Shown here in pieces: positions 1-13,000 of a stretch of DNA of 64,000 nucleotides. Source of the DNA: Amycolatopsis umgeniensis (GTDB lineage: Bacteria; Actinomycetota; Actinomycetes; Mycobacteriales; Pseudonocardiaceae); the NCBI RefSeq assembly GCF_014205155.1, contig NZ_JACHMX010000001.1, positions 8,246,001-8,310,000 of the forward strand, written 5' to 3'. Both the position numbers and the translations under genes were made by a program. Each line of letters begins with the position of its first letter. Position 1 is the first letter of the stretch. The notes beneath the pieces were generated by a model. That model saw only the letters and a program-made list of their open reading frames with translations. It had not been told where the DNA came from and ran no database searches.

Positions 1-2
1 AA

Positions 3-3000
3 CAGGGTCCATTGCTGGCGGCGGTACTCGAAGGAAGACGGCTGACGCTGGCCGCGCACCACCTCGTCGTCGACGGCGTTTCCTGGCGGATCCTGCTGGA
101 GGATCTGGAAACCGCCTATCGCGGCGGCGAACTCGGGCCGAAGACGACGTCGTACCTCGCGTGGGCCCGGCGGCTCGCGGAGTATGCCGCTTCAGGCGGT
201 TTCGAGGACGAACTGGCGCACTGGCGGGCGATCCCGCGGGTGCCGGCCGCCGGTCCGGCCACGATCGCCGACACCGGCGAAGTGACCGTCCGGCTCACCG
301 CCGAGGAGACGCGCGCCCTCCTGCGGGACGTGCCCGAGGTCTACCGCACGCAGGTCAACGACGTCCTGCTCGCCGCACTGGGCCGCGTGCTGCGGGACTG
401 GACCGGCCGGACCCCCGTGATCGACCTGGAGGGCCACGGACGCGAGGACCTGTTCGACGACGTCGACCTGTCCCGCACGGTCGGGTGGTTCACCAGCCTG
501 TTTCCGGTGGCGCTCGACGTCCCGGACGGCTGGGGCGCGGCACTCAAATCGGTGAAGGAGCAGCTCCGGGCCGTGCCGCGGCGCGGGATCGGCTACGGCG
601 CCCTGCGGTACCTGACCGGTGCCGTGCCGGACATCGATCCCCAGGTCGGCTTCAACTACCTCGGCCGGTTCGACGACGCCGAGGAAGGCGCGTTCCGGAC
701 CGGCGCCCTCGACGCCGACGTCGACCCGGCCGCTCCCGCCGGCCACGCGCTCGACATCGTCGGCCGCGTCGTGGCGGGGACGCTGGAGCTGACGTGGGCG
801 CACGTCACCACCCGGCACACCCGTGACACCGTCGAGGAACTGGCGGGCAGGATGCTGGCCGCCCTGCGGGAGATCATCGCGCACTGCGCCGCACCGGAAG
901 CCGGTGGCCGGACACCGTCGGACTACCCGCTGGCCGCCCTCGATCAGTCCATAGTGGACGCCCTGGTCGGTGACGGCCGCGCCATCGAGGACGTCTATCC
1001 GGTCACGCCGATGCAGGGCGGGATGGTGTTCCACGGGCTTTCCCAGACCGCGCAAGGTATGTACGTCGAGCAAGCGACGTTCGTGCTCGAAGGTGTCACC
1101 GACCTCGAGCGGCTCGCTGAGGCATGGCAGCGGGTGGTCGACAGGACGCCGGTGCTGCGCACGGAGTTCGTCTGGGCCGGGGTCGAAGAGCCGCTGCAGG
1201 TGGTGCGCCGCGAGGCGAGGCTCCCGGTTCGCTTGCTCGACGAGCCCGGTGAGGATCACCAAGAAGGCCTCGATCTCGCGGAGGCGCCGCTGATGCGCGT
1301 GGCGCTGGCGCGGTTGTCGCCGACAGAGGTCCAGGTGCTGTGGACGTTCCACCACGCGCTGCTCGACGGCTGGAGCGTCTTCCACGTTCTTTCGGATGTC
1401 TGCGGTGCCTATGCCGGGCAGACCCTGCCCACCAGGCCGCCGTTCCGCGACTACCTCGCCTGGCTCGACGGCCTCGACCGGAGCGACGCGGAACGTTTCT
1501 GGCGCCGGACCCTCGCCGGGATCGAGGGCCCGACCCCGGTTCCCGGCGACCGGACGCCCGCGGCCGGGCACATCGCCTGTTCGTCCGACTGGCTGCCCGT
1601 CCGGCTGGACGAGGCCGCGACCACCCGGCTCGACGCGTTCGTCAAACGTCACGGCCTCACCCCCAACGCGGTCCTGCAAGGCGCCTGGGCACTGCTGCTC
1701 TCGGCCTACAGCGGGCAGGACGACGTCGTGTTCGGATCCACCGTCTCCGGCCGCCCGCCCGAGGTGGCGAACGTGGACCGGATCACCGGCATCTTCATCA
1801 ACACACTGCCGGTCCGGGTCGAGGTCGACCGCGGCGCCCGTGTCGCCGAGTGGCTCGCGGGCCTGCAGGCGGAGCAGGCCGAGGCCCGTCGTCACGGACA
1901 TCTGCCGCTCGCGCTGGTCCAGGGCTGGGCCGAGCTGCCGGGGGGAGTGAGTCTCTGCGAGAGCCTGATGGTGTTCGAGAACTACCCGATCACCGGCGCC
2001 GAAGCCGGCCACGGCCTGACCGTGCGCGACCTGTCGGCGCGGGAGACGACGAACTTCCCGCTCACCGTCGTGGCCTCACCGGGCCGTGAGCTGACCATCG
2101 ACCTGGGCTACGACCCGGCCCTGTTCGACCTCGCCACGGTGACCCGGCTGGCCGGTCATCTGCTCACGCTGCTCCGGGAACTGAGCGAAGACGGCGATCG
2201 GGCGGTCACGGCGGTGTCGATGTCGACCCCGGACGACGAGCTCCTGCTGGCGGAGTGGACGGAGACCGGCGCGGAACCCCCGGCCCGGTCGCTGCCGGAG
2301 CTGTTCGCCGAGCAGGTCCGCGCCCGGCCGGACGCGGTCGCGGCCGTCCTCGACGGCGAGAGGGTCACCTACGCCGAGCTGAACCGGCGAGCGAACCGGC
2401 TGGCGAACCGCCTGATCGGGCTCGGGCTGCGGCCGGAGGAACCGGTCGGCCTCGTCACCGGCCGGGCGGGCACGGTGGTGGCCGAACTGGGTGTGGTCAA
2501 GGCGGGCGGGGCCTATCTCCCGCTCGACACCCGCGCCCCGGCGGAACGACGGCAGGCGCTGCTGGAAGGCGTCCGGTTCGTCGTCTCCGACACGGACCAT
2601 CCGCGTGCCATCCAACTGTCCTCTGTGGATGGTGAGCCGGACGGTGATCCTTCCGTCGTCGTCGATCCCGATCAGCTGGCGTACGTCATGTACACGTCCG
2701 GATCCACCGGCACGCCGAAGGGTGTCGCCGTCCGGCACCGTGACGTCGCCGCTCTGGCCGGGGACAGCCGCTTCCGGGGCGGAGGGCACGAACGGGTGCT
2801 GCTGCATTCCCCGGCGGCCTTCGACGCCACCACCTACGAACTATGGGTACCGCTGCTCACCGGCGGCCGCGTCGTCACCGCGCCGGAGGGCGACCTCGAC
2901 GCGCCCCGGTTGCGGGCGTCGATCCGCGAGTTCGGGCTGACCGGCATGTGGATCACCGCGGGCCTGTTCCGGGTGCTGGCACAGGAAAGCCCGGACTGCT

Positions 3001-3992
3001 TCGCCGGTCTGCGCGAGGTGTGGACCGGCGGCGACGTCGTACCCGCCGAGGCGGTGCGGCGAGTGCTGGGCGCCTGCCCGGGGTTGCGTGTCGTCGACGG
3101 CTACGGCCCGACCGAGACGACCACCTTCGCCACCGCCCACCCGATGGACGAGACGGTGCCGGACCGGATCCCCATCGGCAGGCCGCTGGACGGCATCCTC
3201 GCCCGCGTCCTGGATTCGGGCCTGAGTCCGGTGCCGCCGGGGGTGCCGGGGGAGCTGTACCTCGCCGGGGCCGGGCTGGCCCGCGGGTACCGGAACCGTC
3301 CCGGCCTGACCGCCGACCGGTTCCTCGCCGCCCCGGGCGGACAGCGCATGTACCGCACCGGCGACATCGTCCGCTGGACCGGCGAAGGCACTCTCGAATT
3401 CCTCGGCCGGGCGGACGACCAGGTGAAGCTGCGGGGGTTCCGTGTCGAACCCGGCGAGGTCGAGGCCGTGCTGGCGCGGCATCCCGCCGTGTCGCAGGCC
3501 GCCGTCGTGGTCCGCGAGGACCAGCCCGGTTCGAAACAGCTTGTCGCCTACGTCGTCTCGGACGCCGGCGAAGAAACACTGCGCGCCTTCTTGGCCGGGG
3601 CGCTACCCGATTACCTGGTGCCGACGGCGTTCGTCGCGCTGGACCGGATCCCGGTCAGCGCCAACGGGAAGCTCGACCGGAAGGCGCTGCCCGCGCCCGC
3701 CGCGCGGGAGTCCGGGCACGTCGAGCCGGAAACCGAAACCGAACAGGCGCTCGCCGGGATCTGGGCCGACGTACTCGGCGTGGACCGGATCGGCGCCGAG
3801 GACAACTTCTTCGCACTGGGCGGGGATTCGCTGCGGAGCCTGCACATCGCGGCGAAGGCGAGCGCCTTGTTCGCCGTCCGGCTCACCCCGGCCGACGTCC
3901 TGACCGCGCGCACCGTCGCGGGGCTGGCCGGAACGGTCGAGGAACTCATCTTGGGCGAGCTCGAAAGCCTCGCCTCCGAAACGGAAGCGTGA
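3..3992 (+). CDS. Nonribosomal peptide synthetase, 5'-truncated: (E)-C-A-T, Val module
   Basis: The frame is already open at the window edge, so the N-terminus lies outside. Visible domains are: the C-terminal part of an epimerisation domain to about nt 900 (HHLVVDG near nt 57, EGHGRE, VGWFT, NYLGR); a condensation domain of the type that follows an epimerase, about nt 980-2250 ([17 protein letters not shown]); an adenylation domain, about nt 2290-3700 ([31 protein letters not shown]); and a carrier domain with LGGDSL near nt 3820. The binding-pocket residues I read are D-A-Y-W-W-G-G-T-F-K, a valine-type code. The module has no epimerase, so the residue stays L. The stop lies 10 nt before the next synthetase, so the two are co-transcribed. 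The preceding residue, loaded by a module upstream of the window, is made D by the partial epimerase. Family certain; substrate call moderately sure. Confidence 0.95.
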   Translation, partial: QGPLLAAVLEGRRLTLAAHHLVVDGVSWRILLEDLETAYRGGELGPKTTSYLAWARRLAEYAASGGFEDELAHWRAIPRVPAAGPATIADTGEVTVRLTAEETRALLRDVPEVYRTQVNDVLLAALGRVLRDWTGRTPVIDLEGHGREDLFDDVDLSRTVGWFTSLFPVALDVPDGWGAALKSVKEQLRAVPRRGIGYGALRYLTGAVPDIDPQVGFNYLGRFDDAEEGAFRTGALDADVDPAAPAGHALDIVGRVVAGTLELTWAHVTTRHTRDTVEELAGRMLAALREIIAHCAAPEAGGRTPSDYPLAALDQSIVDALVGDGRAIEDVYPVTPMQGGMVFHGLSQTAQGMYVEQATFVLEGVTDLERLAEAWQRVVDRTPVLRTEFVWAGVEEPLQVVRREARLPVRLLDEPGEDHQEGLDLAEAPLMRVALARLSPTEVQVLWTFHHALLDGWSVFHVLSDVCGAYAGQTLPTRPPFRDYLAWLDGLDRSDAERFWRRTLAGIEGPTPVPGDRTPAAGHIACSSDWLPVRLDEAATTRLDAFVKRHGLTPNAVLQGAWALLLSAYSGQDDVVFGSTVSGRPPEVANVDRITGIFINTLPVRVEVDRGARVAEWLAGLQAEQAEARRHGHLPLALVQGWAELPGGVSLCESLMVFENYPITGAEAGHGLTVRDLSARETTNFPLTVVASPGRELTIDLGYDPALFDLATVTRLAGHLLTLLRELSEDGDRAVTAVSMSTPDDELLLAEWTETGAEPPARSLPELFAEQVRARPDAVAAVLDGERVTYAELNRRANRLANRLIGLGLRPEEPVGLVTGRAGTVVAELGVVKAGGAYLPLDTRAPAERRQALLEGVRFVVSDTDHPRAIQLSSVDGEPDGDPSVVVDPDQLAYVMYTSGSTGTPKGVAVRHRDVAALAGDSRFRGGGHERVLLHSPAAFDATTYELWVPLLTGGRVVTAPEGDLDAPRLRASIREFGLTGMWITAGLFRVLAQESPDCFAGLREVWTGGDVVPAEAVRRVLGACPGLRVVDGYGPTETTTFATAHPMDETVPDRIPIGRPLDGILARVLDSGLSPVPPGVPGELYLAGAGLARGYRNRPGLTADRFLAAPGGQRMYRTGDIVRWTGEGTLEFLGRADDQVKLRGFRVEPGEVEAVLARHPAVSQAAVVVREDQPGSKQLVAYVVSDAGEETLRAFLAGALPDYLVPTAFVALDRIPVSANGKLDRKALPAPAARESGHVEPETETEQALAGIWADVLGVDRIGAEDNFFALGGDSLRSLHIAAKASALFAVRLTPADVLTARTVAGLAGTVEELILGELESLASETEA

Positions 3993-4002
3993 GGACGCCA
4001 CC

Positions 4003-7000
4003 ATGACCTCGTCCCGACAGGACCGCATCGCGGCACTGCCCGCCCACCTGCGGGAGGTGCTGCGCGCGCGGATGGCGGGAACGGCCGCACCGGCGCCGGA
4101 GATCCCGGCCGCCGCCGACCGTTCCCGCCCGATCCCGCTCTCGTCCGCCCAGCGACGGCTGTGGTTCCTCAGCCGGTTGCGGCCGGACGACCCGGAGTAC
4201 AACAGCGCGTTCGCCCTGCGCCTGACCGGAGCGCTCGACAGCGCGGCGCTGGCCACCGCGCTGCGCCTGCTGGTCGCCCGGCACGAACCGCTGCGGACCA
4301 CCTTCGACGAGGTCGACGGCCAAGGCGTCCAAAGTGTCCAGCCTCCCCATGAGGTCGCGCTGCCCGTCGTGGACGTCACGCGCGAGGATCTCGAGGACGT
4401 CCTGCGCGCCGAGTACACGCGGCCGTTCGACCTCCGTCGCGGGCCGCTGCTGCGCGCGGTACTGCTGCGGCTCGGCGAGACCGAACACGTGCTCCTCGTC
4501 TGCGTGCACCACATCGCCACCGACGGCGCGTCGATGGGCGTGCTGACCGAGGAACTCGGCCTGCTCTACCGCGACGGCGAAGGCGCGCGGCTGCCCGCGC
4601 AGCCGGTGCAGTACGCGGACTTCGCCGTATGGCAACGAAATCGTCCACCGCGAGGAGCAGGGCTCGAATACTGGAAGGCGCATCTCGCCGACGTCGAACC
4701 CCTCGACCTGGCCACCGACCGGCCTCGGCCACCCGTGCGGAGCACCGCGGGCGCGGTGCGAGAATTCAGCGTCCCCACCGGCGTCGCCGGACGCCTCGCG
4801 GACTTGGCGCGGTCTTCTGAGACGACGCTGTTCACGGTGCTGATCGGCGCCTGCCAGGCGTTGTTCGCCCGCTACACCGGGCAGGAGGACATCGCGCTCG
4901 GCACCGTCGTGCAAGGCCGCGATCGGCCGGAGCTCGAACGGGTCGTCGGGTTCTTCGTCAACACCGTCGTGCTGCGTTCGGCCGTGGACCGGTCGGCTTC
5001 CTTCACCGAGCACTTGAATCGCACCCGGCAAACCGTGCTGGACGCGTTCGCCCACGACGACGTGCCTTTCGACGCCGTCGTCGACGCCGTGCAGGCCGGC
5101 CGCGATCCGGGCCGCAACCCGCTGTTCGACGTCATGGTGCTGCTGCATTCCGCGACCGGTTCCGGACCCGAGTTCCCCGGGCTGGCCGTGGAACCGGCGG
5201 AAGTGGCGCGGGACGCCGCGAACTTCGACCTCTCGGTGGAGTTCGAGGAATCCGGCGGCGGGCTCGCCGGGCTCGTCGAGTACAGCACCGAACTGTTCGA
5301 CGCCGCCACGATCGACGGACTGATCCGCCACCTGCTCAGCCTGCTGGCCGGGATCGCCGCCGGACCCGGCCGCCGGATCGCCGACCTGCCGCTGACCGAC
5401 GAGGCCGAAGAGCGCCGCCTGCTGTTCTGGGGGAGCAACGGGCTGGAGGTACCCGCCACGACCGTCGTCGACCTCCTCGACCATCAGGCGCGCACCCGCC
5501 CGGACGAATCCGCTCTCGTCTGCGGCGACGTCCGGCTGACGTTCGCCGAACTCGCCGTCCGCTCCGACGCCCTCGCCGCGGGACTGGCCGCTCGCGGCGC
5601 CGGTCCGGACCGGGTCGTGGCGGTCGTGCTGCCGCGTTCGGCCGAGGCGATCGTCGCGTTGTTCGCCGTGCTCAAGGCGGGCGCCGTCCACTTGTCGATC
5701 GATCCGGGGCTTCCGCCCGAGCGGATCCGGGTGCTGCTGGACGACACCCGGCCGGTCTTCGTGCTGGACGAGACCTTCACAGTCGCCGACGCCGGTCCGC
5801 GTCCGGCTCCGCCGCTGCCGTCGGACGCCGCGTACGTCATCCACACCTCGGGGTCGACGGGCACGCCGAAGGGGGTCGTCGTCGGCCACTCGGCCCTGGT
5901 CAACCTGCTGGCCAACCACCGCACCGTGTTCGGCCGCGACCGCCTGCGCGTCGCGCTGACCGCGACCCTGTCGTTCGACACCTCGTGGGAAGGACCGCTG
6001 CTGCTGGCGGACGGCCACGAACTGCACGTCATCACCGAGGAGACCCGTCTCGACCCGGCCGGGCTGACCCGCTACGTCCGGGACGAGCGCGTCGACTTCC
6101 TCGACGTCACCCCGTCCTACCTGCGGCAGCTGCTGCCCGCCGGATTGCTCGACGGCGCGCACCGGCCGCGGTTCCTGATGGTCGGCGGCGAGGCCCTCGA
6201 CGGGGATCTCTGGCGCGAACTCGCCGCGTCCGAAACGGAGGTCCACAACTACTACGGGCCCACCGAGTCCACAGTGGACGCCACTTGCGCGCCGGTGACC
6301 GGCGACCGGCCCGTGATCGGCAGGCCGCTCGGCAACGTGACCGCCTACGTCCTCGACGAGTGGTCGCGGCTCGTCCCGGCCGGGGTCCCCGGCGAACTGT
6401 GCCTGGCGGGCGCGCAACTCGCGCGCGGCTATCTCGGCAGGCCGGGGCTGACCGCGGACCGGTTCACCGCGGACCCGTTCGGCCCGCCCGGCGCCCGGCT
6501 CTACCGCACCGGCGACCGCGCCCGCTGGACCGCCGACGGGCAGCTGGAACACCTCGGCCGCGTCGACGAGCAGGTCAAGGTCCGCGGCTTCCGGATCGAA
6601 CCGGGTGAGGTCGAGGCCGTGCTGCGCGCTCAGCCGGAGGTGACGGACGCCGCGGTGGACGCGCGGCACGGCAAGCTGGTCGCCTACGTCGTCGGCCACG
6701 CCGACCCCGCCCGGCTGCGGACCGCGCTGAACCGGATCCTGCCCGCCCACCTCGTCCCCTCGGCGTTCGTCGGCCTCGACAGGCTGCCGTCGACCCGGCA
6801 CGGCAAGCTGGACCGGCGGGCCCTGCCGGATCCGGACCAGGCCACCACCACGCCGTACGTCGCGCCCCGCGACGAGCGCGAACGACTGGTGACGGACATC
6901 TGGTCCGAGGTCCTCGGCGTCGAACGCGTCGGTGTCGATGACGACTTCTTCGACCTCGGCGGCGATTCCCTGCTCGGGATCCGGGTCGTCGCGCGGCTCC

Positions 7001-10000
7001 GGGACGCGCTGGGCGCCGACGTGCCCGCCCGGCTCGTCTTCACCGCGCCCACCCCGGCCAGCCTCGCCCCGCTGCTGCCCGAGGTGACGGCACCGCAGGC
7101 GGCGATCCCGCCGCTGCCCCGCGACGGCGGCCGGTTCGAAGCGCCGCTTTCCTTCGCCCAGCAACGGTTGTGGTTCCTCGACGAATTCGAACCGGGCAGT
7201 ACCGAATACGTGTCGCCGACGGCGTTGCGCCTGCGCGGTGACCTGGACCCCGGCGCCCTGAACCGGGCGCTGACCGCGCTGGTCGCCCGGCACGAGTCCT
7301 TGCGCACGACGTTCGCGACCGTCGACGGCCGCGGCGTGCAGGTGATCCATCCGCCGTACGCCGTCGACGTGCCGGTGACCGAGGGCGATCTCGACTCCGC
7401 GCTGGCGGCCGCGACCGGTCCCGTCGATCTGCACACCGGCCCGTCCCTGCGGGTGGCGCTGACCCGGCTCGCGCCCGGCGACCACGTGCTCACGCTGGTG
7501 CTGCACCACATCGTCACCGACGGCTGGTCCTCCGGTGTCCTGCTGGCCGAGCTGGCCGCGTCCTACAGCGCGTTCGCCCGGGGCGAGGAGCCTGCCCTCC
7601 CGCCGCTGCCCGCGCAGTACGCCGACTACGCCGTCTGGCAGCGGGAACGCCTGCGGGGCACCGGATTCGACGCCCAGCTCAGTTACTGGCGCAACCGGCT
7701 CGACGGTGTCCCGGCGCTGGACCCGCCCACCGACCGGCCCCGTCCGGCGGTGCGGACGAAGAACGGCGCCCTGCACGAGTTCAGCGTGCCCGCCGGCACC
7801 ACCGCCCGGCTCAAGGAGCTGTCCCGCCGTCAGGGCGGCACGCTGTTCATGACCCTGCTCGCCGCGAGCAAGCTGCTGCTCGCCCGCTGGTCCGGGCAGG
7901 ACGACATCGCCGTCGGCACCGTCGTGTCCGGTCGTGAGCGCACCGATCTCGAAGGCCTGATCGGGTTCTTCGTCAACACGCTCGTCCTTCGGTCCACAGT
8001 GGACTTGAAGCTCGGCTTCGACACCTTCCTGGACGACGTGTGCGGCACCGTCCTGGACGCTTTCGCACATCAGGACGTGCCTTTCGACCGCGTCGTCGAC
8101 GATCTGCAGCCCGAACGCGACACCAGCCGCACCCCGCTGTGCCAGGTGCTCGTGGTCCTGCACAACACTCCGGACACCCGGCCGTCGATGACCGGCCTGG
8201 ACGTCGAAGAGCTCGCCCCGCCTGTCGTGACCGCGGGCTTCGACCTCACGATCCACTTCCAGGAGACCGCCGGACGGCTCGACGCGCTCGTCAACTACAA
8301 CACCGATCTGTTCGACGTCGGCACGATCGAACGGCTGACCGGCTGGCTCCGCCGGATGCTCGACGGCATCGCGACGGCTCCGGAGCGGCCCCTCGGCGAG
8401 CAACCCTGGATCAGCCCCGCCGAACGCGACCGGGTACTGCTGGAGTGGAACGGCGACGCGGCCGCGAAACCGGCGCCCGCCCTGCACGAGCTCTTCGCCG
8501 CGCAGGCGTCGCGCACCCCGGACGCCGTCGCGGTGACGAGCGGAAGCGTCGAGCTGACCTATCGCGAGCTGGACCGTCGCGCCAACCGCCTCGCCCACCG
8601 GTTGATCGGCGAAGGCGCCGGTCCGGAGAAGCTGGTCGCGCTCCGTTTGCCGCGTTCGGCCGACCTCGTCGTCGGGGTGCTCGCGGTGCTGAAGACCGGT
8701 GCGGCGTACCTCCCGATCGACCCGGCGTATCCGGCCGCGCGGATCGAGGCGACCTTGGCCGACGCGCGTCCGGTGTGCGTCGTCGACTCCGTCGAGGCGG
8801 GCGAGTGGCCGGAGACCGCTCCGCGGGTGCGGGTGGAGCCGGACAACGCCGCCTACGTCATCTACACCTCCGGTTCCACCGGCGTGCCCAAGGGCGTGCT
8901 GATCCCGCACGCCAACGTGACCCGCTTGTTCTCCTCGACCGAGCACTGGTTCGGTTTCGGTGAGCAGGACGTCTGGACGCTGTTCCACTCCTACGCGTTC
9001 GACTTCTCGGTCTGGGAGCTGTGGGGCGCGCTGCTGCACGGCGGCAGGCTCGTGGTCGTCCCGCAGGACGCGGTCCGCGAACCGGAGGACTTCCTGGCAC
9101 TGCTCGCCGACCAGCGGGTGACGGTGCTCAACCAGACACCGTCGGCCTTCTACCGGCTGAGCGCGCTGCCTTCGCCGGAACTCAGCCTGCGGTACGTGAT
9201 CTTCGGCGGCGAGGCGCTGGATCCGGCGCGGCTGGCGGAGTGGTACCGGCGGCATCCGGACGGACCGCGGCTGGTCAACATGTACGGCATCACCGAGACC
9301 ACGGTGCACGTGACCCACCGGGCACTCCGAGCGGACGGGACCGCCACGGTCGGCGTCCCGATCCCGGATCTGCGGACCTACGTGCTCGACGCCGGGCTCG
9401 CCCCCGTCCCGCCCGGCGTGACCGGCGAGCTGTACGTCGCGGGCGCGGGGCTGGCCCGCGGCTATCTCGACCGCCCCGGCTTGACGGCGTCGCGGTTCGT
9501 CGCGGACCCCTTCGGCGCCCCCGGAACCCGGATGTACCGCTCCGGCGACCTGCTGCGCTGGACCGCCGACGGCGAACTCGACTATCGCGGCCGGGCCGAC
9601 CACCAGGTCAAGATCCGCGGCTTCCGTATCGAACCCGGCGAGATCGAAGCGGCCCTGATCGCCCATCCCGACGTCGAGACGGCGGCCGTCGTCGCCCACG
9701 GCGCCGGGGACGCCCGGCGGCTCGTCGCCTATCTGACCGGAGCCGTGCCCGGAACGACGGCCCTGCGGGAATTCCTCGGCCGCTCGCTGCCCGCGCACAT
9801 GGTGCCCGCGGTGTTCGTCGCGCTCGAGCGGCTGCCGCTCAACGCCAACGGGAAACTCGACACCCGTGCGTTGCCGGAGCCGGGCGCGCGCACCGAAAAC
9901 CGTTACGTGGCACCGCGCACTGACGTCGAGACGGTATTGGCCGGGGTCTGGTCCGAGGTCCTCGGCGTCGACAGGGTCGGCGTCGAGGACAACTTCTTCG

Positions 10001-13000
10001 GCCTGGGCGGCGACTCGATCCTCAGCATCCAGGTCGTCGCCGCGGCCCGGCGGGCGGGGCTGACGCTGTCGTCGAAGGACCTGTTCCGGAACCAGACCAT
10101 CGCCGAACTCGCCCACGTCGCCCAGCCCGAGGCGCCCGTCGAGCACGTCGAAGAGGAGGACCGCGGTCCCGCCCCGCTCGGCCCGATCCAGTCCTGGCTG
10201 TTCGAGCGGCTGGACGAACCGTGGCGGCTGACCATGTCCGTGCACGTCGTCCTGTCCTCTGTGGACGTCCCGAAGCTGATCTCCGCCCTGAACCGCGTCG
10301 CCGAGCGGCACGACGCGCTGCGCATGCGCTTCTCCCGCACCGACGGCGGCTGGGTGCAGCAGCCCGCGCCCGTCGACGCGGACGGCATCCTCAGGCATGT
10401 CGATCTGTCCGAAGTGGACGATACCGCGGCGGCCATGCACGCCGAGGCGGTGCGGGCGCAGACCTCGCTCGACATCACCACCGGGCCACTGTGGCGCGCG
10501 GTGCTGTTCACCTTCCACGACAGGCCGCCGCGGTTGTTCCTCACCGCCCACCACCTCGTCATGGACGGGGTGTCGTGGCGCATTCTGCTGGCCGATCTCG
10601 AACGCGCGTACCGCGGCGATTCCCTCGAACAGGTGCGGACCTCGTTCACCCATTGGGCTCATTCTCTGGCCGAGAACGTGAAAATGGGACACCTCGACAA
10701 GGAAACCGCCTACTGGGAAACTTCGCTTCGCGGTGCGCGGGCGGAGATTCCGGTCGACCGTCCGGGCCGTAACGCCGCGAAATCGGAGCGCGGTGTCTCG
10801 GTGTCACTTGGCCGGGCCGAGACCACCGCGCTCCTCCACGACGTCCCCGGCGCGTACCGCACGGAGGTCAACGACGTCCTGATGAGCGCGCTCGGCCGCG
10901 TGCTGACCCGCTGGGCGGGGTCGCGGGTCGTGCTCGCGATGGAAGGCCACGGCCGCGAGGAAATCGCCGGGCCGCTCGACCTTTCGCGCACGATCGGCTG
11001 GTTCACCGCGCAATATCCGCTCGCGCCCGCGGTGTCCGAAGGCGACTGGGGAGACGTGCTCAAAGCCGTCAAGGAACAACTGCGCGCGGTTCCGAACAAA
11101 GGCGCCGGCTATGAGGCGTTGCGGTATCTGGGTGCCGAAGACGCGCCGGGTTCCGCATTGCGTGCCCTGCCCACACCACGGATCTCGTTCAATTACCACG
11201 GCCGTTGGGAGATGGGGAGCGCCGAGGATGGATGGTTCCGGGGACGAGGCGAAAGCATCGGGCGCGACACCGATCCGGAAAGCGTCCGCCCTTATCTGCT
11301 CGACGTCATCGGCGTCGTCGACGGCGGCGAATTGCATCTCACCTGGCAGTATTCCGATGAGGTGCACGAAGAAAGCACAGTCCGCGCGCTCGCCGAAGCC
11401 ACTCTCGACGCCTTGCGGGGCATCATCGCGCATTGCGCCGAGACAGGCGGGCGCACGCCGTCGGACTTCCCGCTGGCCGAGCTCACCCAGGCCGAGGTCG
11501 ACCGTTTCGCCGGGGACGGCCGCGACGTCGAGGACATCTACCCGCTCACCCCGTTGCAGACGGGCATGCTGTTCCACAGTCTTCTCGACACCGGTTCGAC
11601 CGCGTACTTCGACCAGTTCCGGCTCCGGCTGGCCGGGGTGAGCCGTCCGGAGGCGCTCGCCGAGGCCTGGCAGCGCGTGGTCGACCGCACGCCGATCCTG
11701 CGCACCAGTACCGCGTGGGAGGGCATCGAGCAGCCGATCCAGCGCGTCCATCGCGAGGTCCGGGTCCCGGCCCGGCTGGACGACTGGCGCGCGCTCACCC
11801 CGGAGGAGCAGGACCGCGAACTGAAGCGACTGCTGGCCGACGACGTGGCGGCGGGGATGGAGCTGACCGCGCCGCCCTTGATGCGCCTGGCGATCGCGCG
11901 GGTCACCGAAGACGAAGTCCAGCTGGTGTGGACCTCGCACCACGTCCTGCTCGACGGCTGGAGCACGGCGCAGGTCTTCGGCGAGGTGTGCGAACAGTAC
12001 GCGGCGATCGTCGAAGGCCGGGCCGCGCGGCTGGTGCCGCGCCGTCCGTTCCGCGACTACCTCGCCTGGCTCGCCGAGCAGGACCGGGCCGAGGCCGAGG
12101 ACCACTGGCGTGCGGTGCTGGACGGTTTCACGACGCCGACCCCGCTGCCCTTCGACAGGCGGCCTCAGGAAGCACACCGCGCCGAATCCGCGGACGCGAT
12201 CCTGGTCGAGTTGTCCCCGGAGGAATCCGCGCGGCTGCACGAGACGGCGAAGTCCGCCGCGCTGACGGTCAACACCGTCGTGCAGGGCGCCTGGGCGTTG
12301 CTGCTCGCGCGCTACAGCGGCGAAACCGACGTGCTGTTCGGCACCACCGTGTCCGGCCGCCCGGAAGGGATGCCGGGTGTCGAGGCGATGATCGGCATGT
12401 TCATCAACACCGTCCCTGCCCGTATGGAGATCCGCTGGCACGAGTCCGCCGTCGAGTGGCTGCGGGAGACCCAGACGGCACAGGCCGACGCGCGCCGGTA
12501 CGACTTCCTCGCCCTCTCCGAACTGCAGGCGTTCACGGCCGTTCCCGCCGGTACCGCCCTGTTCGACAGCGTGGTGGTGTTCGAGAACTACCCGATCGAG
12601 GACAGCGGCCAGGCCGACGTGCGCGTACTCGACGTCGAGTCGCTGGACACGACGAACTTCCCGCTCAACCTCACCGCCTACCTGCACGACAAACTCGGGC
12701 TCGAGCTGTCCTACGACCCGCGGTTGTTCGACGCGGCCACGGTTCGCCGTCTGGCGGATCAGCTCGCCGGTTTCATCCGCGCCATCGCCGCCGATCCGCG
12801 GTGCCGCCTCGACGCGCTGTCCCCGCTGTCGCCGTCGCAACGGCGCGAACTACTGGCCTCGGGCAGCGGCCCGGTGATCGACGTTCCGTCCGGCACGGTC
12901 CTGGACGTCTTCGAAGCCACGGTCGCCCGCACGCCGCACGAGACCGCGCTGGTCTTCCGGGGCACGGCTTGGGACTTCGCCGAGGTCGACGCCCGCGCCA

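Noticed and set aside
3946..10692. A very long minus-strand open frame opposite the NRPS genes (others at 12850-18741, 40858-46332 and 53781-57362)
   Set aside because: These are by-products of strong GC3 bias: the translation is rich in Arg, Gly, Asp and His, has no domain I recognise, and lies exactly antisense to well-supported synthetase domains.
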